Shown: in pieces, positions 40,359 to 48,708 of the stretch
Layout of the letters: the number at the start of each line of letters is the position of its first letter
How positions within the stretch are numbered: the stretch's first letter is position 1
Virus record (IMG/VR): IMGVR_UViG_3300011114_001021
Span: 1 to 56,044 of that record
Source: a virus
DNA length: 56,044 nt
Strand: one strand, 5' to 3'
Translations under genes and position numbers: made by a program
Notes under the pieces: generated by a model
Databases searched by the model: none
Told to the model about the DNA's origin: nothing
The model's input: the letters and a program-made list of their open reading frames with translations, nothing else

Positions 40359-40892
40359 CTATGCAATCCAAGCTGGAACCTCTCGGCGTTTCCAAGAAAA
40401 TAGCTGTCTCTTCTCGCCGAGGTAGTAATTTCTATATGATTTAATCGAATCACCGAATACTTTGTATTCTTCGGGCATAGCCGGAGTCGGCTGTGTAAAT
40501 GAGCCTTCGACAATATTCTTTGGCGCGCAACTCAAATCTTTCGTCAATCTACTAGTAGCGTGAACCTTACCATATCGGTGCGTGTATTCTTCCATCAGAG
40601 AGACAAACATCTCGAATAGCCACGCATAATTAGAAGAACTATGCCTTGCCCAAATAGCCGAAGGATGATTGACGTGCGTGGCAGAATACAGACTTGATTC
40701 CCGATTATCGGGAATGCTGTATCGAGTTTGCCTTCGTCCAGTTTTGCTAATCCCTAGGGATTGAATTCCATCCAGAACTCTATGGGAATTCGAAAGCAAT
40801 TGAGCATATTCGAGAATCATTTTCACGCAATGTTTATCAACGTGCATCTTTGCACAGTCTTTTACATCATGCTCTAGATAAAATATGTTCAT
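40359..40892 (-). CDS. Conserved phage protein with HVDKHCVKM motif
   Basis: 177 aa from the ATG at 40892 (MNIFYLEHDVKDCAKMHVDK, then HCVKMILEYAQLLSNSHR). This start motif and the later HPSAIWARHSSSNYAWLFEM are shared with an uncharacterised family found in cyanophages and other T4-like phages. It is helical with conserved His/Lys; an enzyme is possible but the role is unknown. A highly structured 5' region (40908-41028) lies 16 bases before the start. Confidence 0.7.
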   Translation of the reverse strand: MNIFYLEHDVKDCAKMHVDKHCVKMILEYAQLLSNSHRVLDGIQSLGISKTGRRQTRYSIPDNRESSLYSATHVNHPSAIWARHSSSNYAWLFEMFVSLMEEYTHRYGKVHATSRLTKDLSCAPKNIVEGSFTQPTPAMPEEYKVFGDSIKSYRNYYLGEKRQLFSWKRREVPAWIA

Positions 40893-40907
40893 ATCATTCA
40901 AAGAGAA

Positions 40908-41028
40908 GAGAGTCGCAAGATAGGCACCATGGATCGCGATTCCGAAGGGTGACACTATCAGTCATTCGGCCGCTCACTATCAATACATACATCTCATACG
41001 AATCAGTATGCACAGATTTGCGACTCTC
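40908..41028 (-). ncRNA. Candidate structured RNA element, possibly a 5' leader
   Basis: An 11-bp perfect outer stem (40908-40918 with 41018-41028) encloses GATAG/CTATC (40919-40923 with 40977-40981). That holds CCGAA/TTCGG (40942-40946 with 40965-40969) with an inner TGAC/GTCA. A separate hairpin CATAC/GTATG (40995-40999 with 41006-41010) completes a multi-branch fold of 121 bases. It ends 16 bases before the ATG at 40892, so it could be a cis-regulatory leader or an independent RNA. The rest of the 40893-41223 gap has only a doubtful 78-codon frame (40894-41130). Confidence 0.55.
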
Positions 41029-41223
41029 AAAATTGTAATCGAGGTTCATTGATTCTACTTTTGGACTTCTGCACGCTCGATAAACATGCTTTCCATAGAT
41101 ACGCTCTTTTCGATTTCTCGGCCGTGGCAATCTACACGGTTAGGATTATTTGAATTCTATTTAGTTTCAGCCTCGCCTCATCCCGTTCGTGTGTTTGCTC
41201 TTGGCCCACCGGAATTGAGCAGC

Positions 41224-41538
41224 TTAGCGCGCCCGAACATCCATGACTTTGGCGCGGACCATTCGAACCGCACCGCGGTGAGGCGCATAATGCCCAGTCT
41301 CCGGGCAACGATAGTGAACGCGATATCGAATCGTCGGATTGAGCGATTTCAAGGCTTTCAAAATATTGCGGCCGTCGACATCATTCTTGAGTTTCATAAG
41401 CGCGTTCGAGGTACCGCGGCCTCGATAGACCACATTCAGAATACCTGGGAGCGAAGCATCTTCGAAATAAGTGGCGCGATTGCTTCGATGATAGACCAGC
41501 CGCCGATCTCGATTTCCATTTTCAATTTCTTGTTTCAT
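41224..41538 (-). CDS. Small basic unknown early protein (104 aa)
   Basis: Starts MKQEIENGNRDRRLVYHRSN and contains LPGILNVVYRGRGTSNALMK and a C-terminal YRCPETGHYAPHRGAVRMVR. It shares its promoter cassette and a PGIL-x-VVY motif with the frameshifted gene at 1379-1691, so the two may be distant paralogues. Strongly basic; it may bind nucleic acid. Confidence 0.6.
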   Translation of the reverse strand: MKQEIENGNRDRRLVYHRSNRATYFEDASLPGILNVVYRGRGTSNALMKLKNDVDGRNILKALKSLNPTIRYRVHYRCPETGHYAPHRGAVRMVRAKVMDVRAR

Positions 41539-41547
41539 TCTGAGATA

Positions 41548-41611
41548 ATACTACCATGAAACATGTGAATGTAAATAAAAAAATGAAAGTATTTTCAGGG
41601 CTGAATATCAG
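41548..41611 (-). repeat. Terminator-promoter cassette, copy 3
   Basis: Nearly identical to 1701-1764: TGATATTCAGCC, TGAAA/TTTCA hairpin, T run, -35 TTTACA (41575-41570), 16 bases, -10 TAGTAT (41553-41548). Predicted +1 is 3 bases before the ATG at 41538. Confidence 0.75.
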
Positions 41612-41675
41612 GGCTTTGCGCATGCGCGGCAAATTCGCTGCCAATATAACCAGTTGAACCGAATAATATGATCAT
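41595..41675 (-). pseudogene. N-terminal stub of a Rossmann epimerase/dehydratase
   Basis: A 26-codon frame from the ATG at 41675 reads MIILFGSTGYIGSEFAAHAQ and then stops within the cassette. FGSTGYIG is the NAD(P)-binding start of SDR-type sugar epimerases. The rest of such a gene (about 300 aa) is absent, so this is a truncated remnant at the edge of the glycan cluster. Confidence 0.5.
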
Positions 41676-41723
41676 AACTTATTTTCATTCCGCCACATCG
41701 CTCACCAAATTCATTCTGATATA

Positions 41724-41751
41724 AGAATACCATGTTCCGATTGAATGTACA
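41724..41751 (-). promoter_or_regulatory. Early-type promoter before the truncated epimerase
   Basis: -35 TGTACA (41751-41746), 16-base spacer, -10 TATTCT (41729-41724). The CATGG before the -10 matches the other cassettes. Confidence 0.55.
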
Positions 41752-41769
41752 TCTGAAAGATGAAGAGAA

Positions 41770-42495
41770 TTACGATGTCAATAATTCTTGAGGAATAAGA
41801 AAATATTCAGAAAATCCTTTAGGCTTTTCGCATAATTGAAGTGACACACGATCTATGCATACATATCCATTTTGAGAAAACTTATCAAAGTCAAATCCGC
41901 CATTTTCTTTTTCCACAAATCCAGGATAGTCTTCGATGAATAAAAGGTTTTCTTTTTCTCCTTGATGCATCGACAATTGAAAGATTGGTCTAAAAGTAGT
42001 AAACATGTATTCACACGTCTTCAGGACTACCGATTCCATACCTTCGATATCGATTTTGATCAGTTTCGGTATAGGCAAAGAATGTTCTTCTATTAACTTT
42101 GGAATGGTACGATAGCTTATTTTTTGCACTGGCATTTCCCTGATGAGTTGACCGGGAGTTCCGATACAGTCACAGAATTTTGTAAATACCTCGTCTTGAT
42201 TTTTCTCATGTAGTGCCATGAGAATTGTTTTGACATTTGCATAGTCCTGTACATTTTGACGAAGTGCATCAATATTTCTTTCCGATCCTTCGATAGCAAT
42301 TACATTATATCCTCGCGCGGCAAAATATACAGATAGCACCCCTCGAAATGCTCCGATATCATATACCGTGTCTCCTTCTTTTAGAAATCTATCATAGATC
42401 TCAGGGCGAATTGAATTTGTCTGTTCTTCGATGTCATTAGGCTGTACATTAACTACTTGCCTGACTCGCTGCATCGCTTCGTAATGTGTCATCAT
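41770..42495 (-). CDS. FkbM-type methyltransferase
   Basis: 241 aa. GDTVYDIGAFRGVLSVYFAA is the SAM-binding motif I, VIAIEGSERNIDAL motif II, and IPKLIKIDIEGMESVVL the FkbM hallmark (Asp-I-E-G). It probably O-methylates a sugar. It is the last gene of the glycan cluster; a second FkbM gene lies at 43817-44371. Confidence 0.85.
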   Translation of the reverse strand: MMTHYEAMQRVRQVVNVQPNDIEEQTNSIRPEIYDRFLKEGDTVYDIGAFRGVLSVYFAARGYNVIAIEGSERNIDALRQNVQDYANVKTILMALHEKNQDEVFTKFCDCIGTPGQLIREMPVQKISYRTIPKLIEEHSLPIPKLIKIDIEGMESVVLKTCEYMFTTFRPIFQLSMHQGEKENLLFIEDYPGFVEKENGGFDFDKFSQNGYVCIDRVSLQLCEKPKGFSEYFLIPQELLTS

Positions 42496-42508
42496 TTTGA
42501 TTGATAGT

Positions 42509-43399
42509 CTATCTGATTAAGAAAGACAAATATGGTTTAAGTGTTCGATAATAGTATTCAAAACATTTTTCAGGAGTATGATTGGCATTGTAGTCATCAA
42601 ATGAACGCTGTGCGAGAGACACATATCTATTCTGATCGAGCATATATCGGATCTTCTCCTCTGCGTCTTGAAAATCGTCGCGAATAACGCAGTATTCTTT
42701 AAATGGCATTGCGTCATTCCTTACAGATTTATTTCTCATCTGAGGCATGATGATCGCGGTTTTAGTTGATGCTAATTCCCAGATCCTCCATGAATCATAT
42801 GAATTACCGAAATAATGAAGGCCAATCTTAGAACGATTGATCGCTTCAGCAAATTCTAATGATGGCTGATCTCCAGTGGGCTGAGGAGACACGGAGATGT
42901 ACCAACGCAAGTCACTCATTGCGCCTTGAGCAAGATTGACGATCTTTTCGACAAACGGAATCCGCCGAGCATTTGTTATTCCACCAATGAAACACACATC
43001 GATGTCTTTCGTATATGCCGCATTAAAGCGTGAAGGAATAGGAAAATGTATCGGATGTACTACACAGTGTCTAGGATTGCGAGTCTGATCTGTGTACTCT
43101 CGATGCATCACAACATCTGGCTTACGATCTGACCAGTGCTGAATATCTTCAAAGTCTGTGTCGTCATGTTGAATCAGAATAGAGTCTTGAAAGTGTTCAT
43201 TGATTAGACGATTCGTGATTGGAATAGTCCAATCTTCATGAAGATATAAAAATACTGCGCGGTATTTGTCTTTTGGAACAAATGACGTAACATTCCTTTC
43301 ATCGACGAAGTCACACGAGTATCCTAGTTTCTCAAACGACTTAAAGATGAAAGTCGAATTTGGCACCCATGAATAGTTAAAGAATAAAAAATCTTTCAT
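42509..43399 (-). CDS. GT-B glycosyltransferase-like protein
   Basis: 296 aa. Two Rossmann-like halves are suggested: SILIQHDDTDFEDIQHW in the first, and DIDVCFIGGITNARRIPFVE then SKIGLHYFGNSYDSWRIWE in the second, with a C-terminal AEEKIRYMLDQNRYVSLAQR helix. This matches spore-protein CgeB/family-4-like glycosyltransferases. Donor and acceptor are unknown. Overlaps the next gene by 4 bases. Confidence 0.75.
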   Translation of the reverse strand: MKDFLFFNYSWVPNSTFIFKSFEKLGYSCDFVDERNVTSFVPKDKYRAVFLYLHEDWTIPITNRLINEHFQDSILIQHDDTDFEDIQHWSDRKPDVVMHREYTDQTRNPRHCVVHPIHFPIPSRFNAAYTKDIDVCFIGGITNARRIPFVEKIVNLAQGAMSDLRWYISVSPQPTGDQPSLEFAEAINRSKIGLHYFGNSYDSWRIWELASTKTAIIMPQMRNKSVRNDAMPFKEYCVIRDDFQDAEEKIRYMLDQNRYVSLAQRSFDDYNANHTPEKCFEYYYRTLKPYLSFLIR

Positions 43400-43809
43400 T
43401 TATATTTAAGAGGATAATCCGTACATATGCCTTTGATATCCGGAAGATCTTGGGCGTAATGATGCATCACCGTGATTCCATTCTTTATATATACATTAGG
43501 AAAGCACCAGATATGCCCCTTACTTGTCAAAGTCATCTTATCCTTGTCGTGCCAGAACCAATTGATATCGAGCGTAGAAGCATATTGGGCCGCCTCAGTA
43601 TTCTTACAATGCACCCAGAGATTTTTATTGAAGAAATCTGAATCAATTTGATATTGAGGACCATCATGACCAAGGAATAGTTCTCCATTTATTCTCCAAA
43701 GATCGATTTCGACCTGATGGATCAGACTTATCTCAGAGACGTGATCTGGATTGTTCTCGAGGCTTAAGTCGCGACCGTTTATATTGCCTCTATGAGATAT
43801 GACGAGCAT
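43396..43809 (-). CDS. Glycerophosphodiesterase-like protein
   Basis: 137 aa. ISHRGNINGRDLSLENNPDH, then QVEIDLWRINGELFLGHDGP reproduces the GDPD start (HRG...EN, E-x-D...HD). It is much shorter than typical enzymes (about 250 aa), but the His and metal-binding acids are present. It may release or transfer glycerol-phosphate units of a glycan. Confidence 0.75.
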   Translation of the reverse strand: MLVISHRGNINGRDLSLENNPDHVSEISLIHQVEIDLWRINGELFLGHDGPQYQIDSDFFNKNLWVHCKNTEAAQYASTLDINWFWHDKDKMTLTSKGHIWCFPNVYIKNGITVMHHYAQDLPDIKGICTDYPLKYK

Positions 43810-43816
43810 TTGAGTG

Positions 43817-44371
43817 TTATTCTTTTACGGCTAGCGTATTACCTCCATCCAATACATTCACCCGATAGTTATATGATTTTAACTTATCTCTAAGCTTTTC
43901 ATTATATTCATGAGAATGTTCATGCTCAAAAAAGATTTCGCCAATCTTAACTCTATCAAAATCCAGAGCCAATAAAATTTTAGCATCATATCCTTCGGTG
44001 TCAATAAAGAGATGAGAGATCTCTTTTATCTCAAGAGAGTCAATGACAGTATTGAGGTCTAAGCATGGCAAATATATCTTTTCAGATTCCTTATATCCCA
44101 TACGATTCAATACGTGCGCCTCGATCAGACTAGCATGAGACTCGCAACCATTCTTTGGAAGAAAGAAACTCGTTATCCCACATCTATCACTGATCGCTAC
44201 GTTGACCGATATGAGTCGATCTCCTAAAAAGGCATAATCGTTTTTTGCCTTCTCCGTATATTTACTTATAGCATCGATAATAACAAATTTCTCGATATTT
44301 GAGATATTGTTTTGTATGAATTGAGTAACGTGATCATTGCCGACGTGACAACCTATTTGAATAACATTCAT
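43817..44371 (-). CDS. FkbM-type methyltransferase, second copy
   Basis: 184 aa. NVIQIGCHVGNDHVTQFI is motif I and ISHLFIDTEGYDAKILLALD the Asp-T-E-G FkbM hallmark. It is shorter than the 241-aa paralogue and starts directly at the SAM motif. Confidence 0.8.
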   Translation of the reverse strand: MNVIQIGCHVGNDHVTQFIQNNISNIEKFVIIDAISKYTEKAKNDYAFLGDRLISVNVAISDRCGITSFFLPKNGCESHASLIEAHVLNRMGYKESEKIYLPCLDLNTVIDSLEIKEISHLFIDTEGYDAKILLALDFDRVKIGEIFFEHEHSHEYNEKLRDKLKSYNYRVNVLDGGNTLAVKE

Positions 44372-45295
44372 TTATTTTTTTTTATTTTTTATCCTAGGAT
44401 TTTCGTTTAAATACCAATCTTCCCATTTCATCGGTTGATGACATTGATTGGTCCCTTCTGGTATACCAGGAGAAGAGATTCCTCCACCATCAACGTGAAG
44501 TGAAATACTATAATCACAAATACTAAGCTCTGGAAAATTTTTAGAGATATCGATGCCTCTATGCTCTAAATACATCTCACCGAATTTTGCAATTACGCCA
44601 CTTAGTAGTCCGTCCTGAAGTCTATGTCTATCGGCTTCACCTTTCCAGCATGCGCGCTCAATCACTCTCGAATATTCACCAATCGATATTAAACTATGAT
44701 CTTCTAGGTATTTAATCATTTGCTTCAAGCGCTTGAGATGGATGATCAATGTTCCAGTCGCGCTAGTATAGCCTTTTACGGTAATAGTACCACTTCGTGT
44801 TGAAATATCAAATGGCTTATAGAGATACTGACGATTTTTGCAGTCTGTACCAAACCAACGTGCCATTTCATTTGGAAGATCATTATATACTCGATGAATT
44901 CTAGATTCATGTTCATCTGGAATATCCGTGCCGGCTATAGCTATACAGTGTTGCGCCGAATCAAATACATCGACTACGTCTTGAAGCCAGTCCTTTCTCC
45001 AATAGTAATCGGCTTCCATGATGCATACAATATCAGACTCGTCGTCAGACATGATCATATCATATATCCTTTCGAATGTGGGTCCAACACCAGCATTCTT
45101 TCCGGTCAATAGTAGATCTACATTTGGATGATTAGCGTGAAAATTCAATAAGAACTGTTTAGTCTCTATATTTGATGAATCATCAATGATTTGAATACGA
45201 TTTGGCTTGATATCAGAATTGTTTAGAGCCGTCGCCAAACTATTCTTAAAGACTGCCAATCTATTATAGGTTGGCATATAGAATGTAATATTCAT
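44372..45295 (-). CDS. Family 2 glycosyltransferase
   Basis: 307 aa GT-A enzyme. NITFYMPTYNRLAVFKNSLA at the start, IQIIDDSSN, GKNAGVGPTFERIYD, and IVCIMEADYYWRKDWL (acidic metal motif) follow the GT2 order. The C-terminal region is Pro/His-rich. Part of a tight cluster; the next gene begins one base away. Confidence 0.85.
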   Translation of the reverse strand: MNITFYMPTYNRLAVFKNSLATALNNSDIKPNRIQIIDDSSNIETKQFLLNFHANHPNVDLLLTGKNAGVGPTFERIYDMIMSDDESDIVCIMEADYYWRKDWLQDVVDVFDSAQHCIAIAGTDIPDEHESRIHRVYNDLPNEMARWFGTDCKNRQYLYKPFDISTRSGTITVKGYTSATGTLIIHLKRLKQMIKYLEDHSLISIGEYSRVIERACWKGEADRHRLQDGLLSGVIAKFGEMYLEHRGIDISKNFPELSICDYSISLHVDGGGISSPGIPEGTNQCHQPMKWEDWYLNENPRIKNKKK

Positions 45296-45301
45296 AAGAG
45301 A

Positions 45302-46039
45302 TTAAAGGATTTCAGTCCAGCTATGTTTGAGCTTAAATTTGGCATCATCCTTTTTGCTGTACCGATGATAAAATAGATTTCCTCTAAAGTCAAATGAATT
45401 TACCACGTGAATGAATGAGCTGTCGATGCAGTGAATCTCTTCAGCATTCTCAATTACTTTAAGGTAGTCAAATACATTATCGGTCATTCCTGGAGCAGCA
45501 ACAATCATACGCAATTTTCCATAAGATGGTATCTTATCAAAATTCATTATGTTTCCTCTTTCTGGAGAATGATGCACAAAGATATATTTTTGGTTGATAT
45601 TTAATTTATTATATAGGGCTTCTTCTCGACCAAAATCACGATCGACATAAAAATTGGTCCATCGATTTGAAAAGTCATATGCGTATTGCTTATAGAAGAT
45701 TTCATCAAATCCGAGTGTAGGATTCTGAAGCTTTAATGTATAAAAGAACTCTCGCCCTATCTTCAACATTGGCATAGAAATAAATCTAGAATTTGATCCA
45801 AATTTCTCATGATCTGGAATAGAATCGAGCACCATCGGATTATCTTCGATGATACGCTCGACGGTCAAATTCTTTAAGTCTCTATACATAAAAGACACGG
45901 ATGGAACATTCGTCGGAGTAGCGGCCAAATAAAAATGCGTCTGAGGATGTGTCGCGCAAATATATCTGACAAGAGCATTACATATGATATGATCTCCAAG
46001 ACCATATTGTTGATGAATGACGATATCTTTATGTAGCAT
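45302..46039 (-). CDS. GT-B/heptosyltransferase-like protein A
   Basis: 245 aa. Starts with HQQYGLGDHIICNALVRYIC and has VSFMYRDLKNL, then a C-terminal AEEIHCIDSSFIHVVNSF. The G-L-G-D start plus the late D-S-S-F/H motif resembles GT9-type (heptosyltransferase-like) folds. A clear paralogue is at 47402-48079. Confidence 0.7.
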   Translation of the reverse strand: MLHKDIVIHQQYGLGDHIICNALVRYICATHPQTHFYLAATPTNVPSVSFMYRDLKNLTVERIIEDNPMVLDSIPDHEKFGSNSRFISMPMLKIGREFFYTLKLQNPTLGFDEIFYKQYAYDFSNRWTNFYVDRDFGREEALYNKLNINQKYIFVHHSPERGNIMNFDKIPSYGKLRMIVAAPGMTDNVFDYLKVIENAEEIHCIDSSFIHVVNSFDFRGNLFYHRYSKKDDAKFKLKHSWTEIL

Positions 46040-46040
46040 A

Positions 46041-47402
46041 TTATTTCTGATTTTCTAGATATGCTCTCAAGTCTTCAGGAGTTCCAAGACCCCACATCTT
46101 TTCAACTAGAAAATTCAATACTCGTTTGCCATCTTCGAAAGCTTGATTGAATACTGGACATACATAAAATTCATTATTCACTCTAATATTTCGCGCAATC
46201 ATCTGCTCAGCATATTTTACGAAGTCAGATCCATGTTTCCAATAGTAATAACCGACCGTAGCGTTATCGGATATAGGATTCTTTTCAGCGACTTCAGTAA
46301 CCATGCCAAGTTCATTTACTCGAGCAAATGACCATTTTGGATGAGTCGACTTAAATGTAACGATGCCTCCATCTGCATCATTCTCTTGCATCTTATATAA
46401 AAACTCTGTAGAATTCCATTCAACAAATTGATCAGAATTTGCAAATAGCAATGGAGCGTCTGAATCGATATGAGTCTTTGCCATCAGTGCTGAACAGGCA
46501 GCTCCTTCTGTAATTCCCTCAACCTCTATGACTTTGGCTCCTGGCGTGATGAGATTGAGTAGCGTATCTAAATTGTACTTTTCACGATGCGCCTTTTGAA
46601 CAATGTAGATGTAGTTGGCTTCGATGCTTAGATTGTCGACGACGACCTGAATCATCGGTTTTCCATTGACGTCGATAAGAGGCTTTGGAAAAGTATATCC
46701 TGCTTTTTCAAATCGGCTCCCAGCACCTGCCATTGGAATAAGTACATTCATCTTTTTGTCTACCCATTTTGGATTACAACTAAACATAGTATTATTTATG
46801 TGTGATCGAATGTTTTCATATGTGACATCTTTTGGACTAGTGATGCGCATGACAGCCGCACCACTCTGACTTGCAGCTTTGAGTCCATATGGAGAATCTT
46901 CGAGTATTAAGACTTGTTCAGGCGTATATCCCATAGTCGATATAGCTTTCCAATACATCTCTGGATGAGGTTTACTATTTTGTACATCTTCATTTGAAAG
47001 AATCAAATCGAAGTATTCGATTATGCCGAGTTTAGATAAGATCGTCAATACGGTCTTTCGAATGGAATTAGAACAGCACGCAATCTTATATCCTTCTCGT
47101 TCTAATCTAGAAAGACAATCAATGAGTTGATGATCGTATACAGTGTTCTTTAAAAGTTCTAGAGTCACCTTTTGTTTTTTTTTCCATACGGATCGATGTG
47201 CTGCTACTGGAAGATTTTTTTCATTAGTTAGTATATCTAACTTCTGATTGGTCTTAAGTCCATCATATTTGCTCAAATGCTCAGGCCATGAAATCTGATA
47301 TTGCGATTCAAGTGCTTGATTTAGTGCAGAATAATGCATGAGCTTTGTCTCGATGAGTACGCCATCGAGATCAAAAATGATTAGTTTAGTTTTATCGTTC
47401 AT
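46041..47402 (-). CDS. HAD phosphatase fused to sugar-nucleotidyltransferase
   Basis: 453 aa from the ATG at 47402 (TAATG overlap with the preceding stop). Residues about 5-205 form a HAD/phosphoglucomutase-like domain: IIFDLDGVLIETKLMH, CCSNSIRKTV, KPHPEMYWKA and ILEDSPYGLKAA. Residues about 218-453 are a nucleotidyltransferase: NVLIPMAGAGSRFEKAGYTF, PKPLIDVNGKPMIQ, then GTPEDL at the end. Together they could dephosphorylate or isomerise and activate one sugar. The fusion of two consecutive activation steps is uncommon. Confidence 0.85.
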   Translation of the reverse strand: MNDKTKLIIFDLDGVLIETKLMHYSALNQALESQYQISWPEHLSKYDGLKTNQKLDILTNEKNLPVAAHRSVWKKKQKVTLELLKNTVYDHQLIDCLSRLEREGYKIACCSNSIRKTVLTILSKLGIIEYFDLILSNEDVQNSKPHPEMYWKAISTMGYTPEQVLILEDSPYGLKAASQSGAAVMRITSPKDVTYENIRSHINNTMFSCNPKWVDKKMNVLIPMAGAGSRFEKAGYTFPKPLIDVNGKPMIQVVVDNLSIEANYIYIVQKAHREKYNLDTLLNLITPGAKVIEVEGITEGAACSALMAKTHIDSDAPLLFANSDQFVEWNSTEFLYKMQENDADGGIVTFKSTHPKWSFARVNELGMVTEVAEKNPISDNATVGYYYWKHGSDFVKYAEQMIARNIRVNNEFYVCPVFNQAFEDGKRVLNFLVEKMWGLGTPEDLRAYLENQK

Positions 47403-48079
47403 TATACAAATTGCCAATCTTTCTTAGAGATGTGTCCACTTAAAACCGGCTTTGGATTTAATTTATTGTGATAAAATAGTTTTGCTTGTGAAGTCTCTAG
47501 AGATTCACAGATATGCTTAAAAGAAGAATCCACACAATGCAGCTCTCGAGCTTTTTCAATAAGAATGGAATAGTCAAAAATGTTATGTGAATATTCAGGC
47601 TTGACTTCTATTCTTTTCAATGATGGATCTATGCATACATCATCGATGCGCTGGATGCCATCGCTGGCAAACCCATGAATGAGTGCGTATGGTTCATTAT
47701 TCGGATTCAGTCTACTATATAGATCCAATTCAGAATCTGAATCACGTCTTATATGAAATTGAGACCAACGCTTTTCAAAATCGATTCCACATTGAATATA
47801 AAATGATTGATCCCATGTGACTCTATATGCCTGAATCAAAAAACTACAAAATGCAAATCCGATTCGAAGACATGGCACATTATACTTAAATGCTTCTTCA
47901 TCATCTTTGATTCCTATCAAATTCAAATTCTCTAAGTCTCTATACATATATGAGACACTATTGAGATTTTGATGTTTACAGAATAATCCAATAGGATGAT
48001 TTGATTTACAAAAGTCCCGCACAAGTCCATTGCATACTATATGATCGCCCAGTCCTAGATGATGATGTATGTAGAGCAT
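47402..48079 (-). CDS. GT-B/heptosyltransferase-like protein B
   Basis: 225 aa paralogue of 45302-46039: HHHLGLGDHIVCNGLVRDFC, VSYMYRDLENL, and ARELHCVDSSFKHICESL align without large gaps. The two copies flank the HAD-nucleotidyltransferase gene, suggesting duplication within the cluster. Confidence 0.7.
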   Translation of the reverse strand: MLYIHHHLGLGDHIVCNGLVRDFCKSNHPIGLFCKHQNLNSVSYMYRDLENLNLIGIKDDEEAFKYNVPCLRIGFAFCSFLIQAYRVTWDQSFYIQCGIDFEKRWSQFHIRRDSDSELDLYSRLNPNNEPYALIHGFASDGIQRIDDVCIDPSLKRIEVKPEYSHNIFDYSILIEKARELHCVDSSFKHICESLETSQAKLFYHNKLNPKPVLSGHISKKDWQFV

Positions 48080-48081
48080 TG

Positions 48082-48708
48082 CTATTGAGAGGGTATGTTA
48101 TTGATAAATGGTTGTCCGACAAACGTACCACCATTTAAGATGGGCTGATGCATAGGAAACGGCTTCTTCTCGTAGAATGGATCATGAACACATACGTCAT
48201 TGTTCATGAATGGATATAAGTGAGCTAAGAACTGCTCGTCGCAGCCATATGATCCCCATTGATTCCATAGATCGATCAATGGAATGATCTTAAGAACATT
48301 AACACGTCCTCCCCACATGCCTGCCTGAATCGGCTTATTGTGATGAGGATGGTCGCGCATGAAGTGATATGTCTTACCAGTAGAGATCCACTCATCTACA
48401 GCAGCGCGTTCACGCCAGTTTAATCGAGAATCACAATCGCGAATCAGAAAGCGATTGACCGAAACATCATCATGCACTCGAAATCTCCATGAAGAACCAT
48501 AGAACGGTCCACGATCATTTGACATCAGATGAATGTCCACTCCATAGACTTCTTGAAATTTCAATCGCGTGTCAGTTGGAACCGTTTCATCACAGTAGAG
48601 ACGAAGCTTCCATTCAGGATAGATCAATGGCTGCAGTTTGAAGTTCTCTTCCGCGCCATTTAAGTACTTCTCTCCAGATCCCCACAGACTAAATGCAATT
48701 ACATTCAT
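48082..48708 (-). CDS. Glycosyltransferase-like protein (GT-A)
   Basis: 208 aa. The start NVIAFSLWGSGEKYLNGAEE, then FLIRDCDSRLNWRERAAVDE with a D-x-D, then YGCDEQFLAHLYPFM (acidic) fit small GT-A enzymes acting on surface glycans. It ends two bases into the next gene. Confidence 0.75.
   Translation of the reverse strand: MNVIAFSLWGSGEKYLNGAEENFKLQPLIYPEWKLRLYCDETVPTDTRLKFQEVYGVDIHLMSNDRGPFYGSSWRFRVHDDVSVNRFLIRDCDSRLNWRERAAVDEWISTGKTYHFMRDHPHHNKPIQAGMWGGRVNVLKIIPLIDLWNQWGSYGCDEQFLAHLYPFMNNDVCVHDPFYEKKPFPMHQPILNGGTFVGQPFINNIPSQ

Noticed and set aside
40894-41130. 78-codon minus frame upstream of the 177-aa gene
   Set aside because: Kept out as a gene because its last half coincides with a four-stem RNA fold and the protein has no recognisable features; it remains possible.
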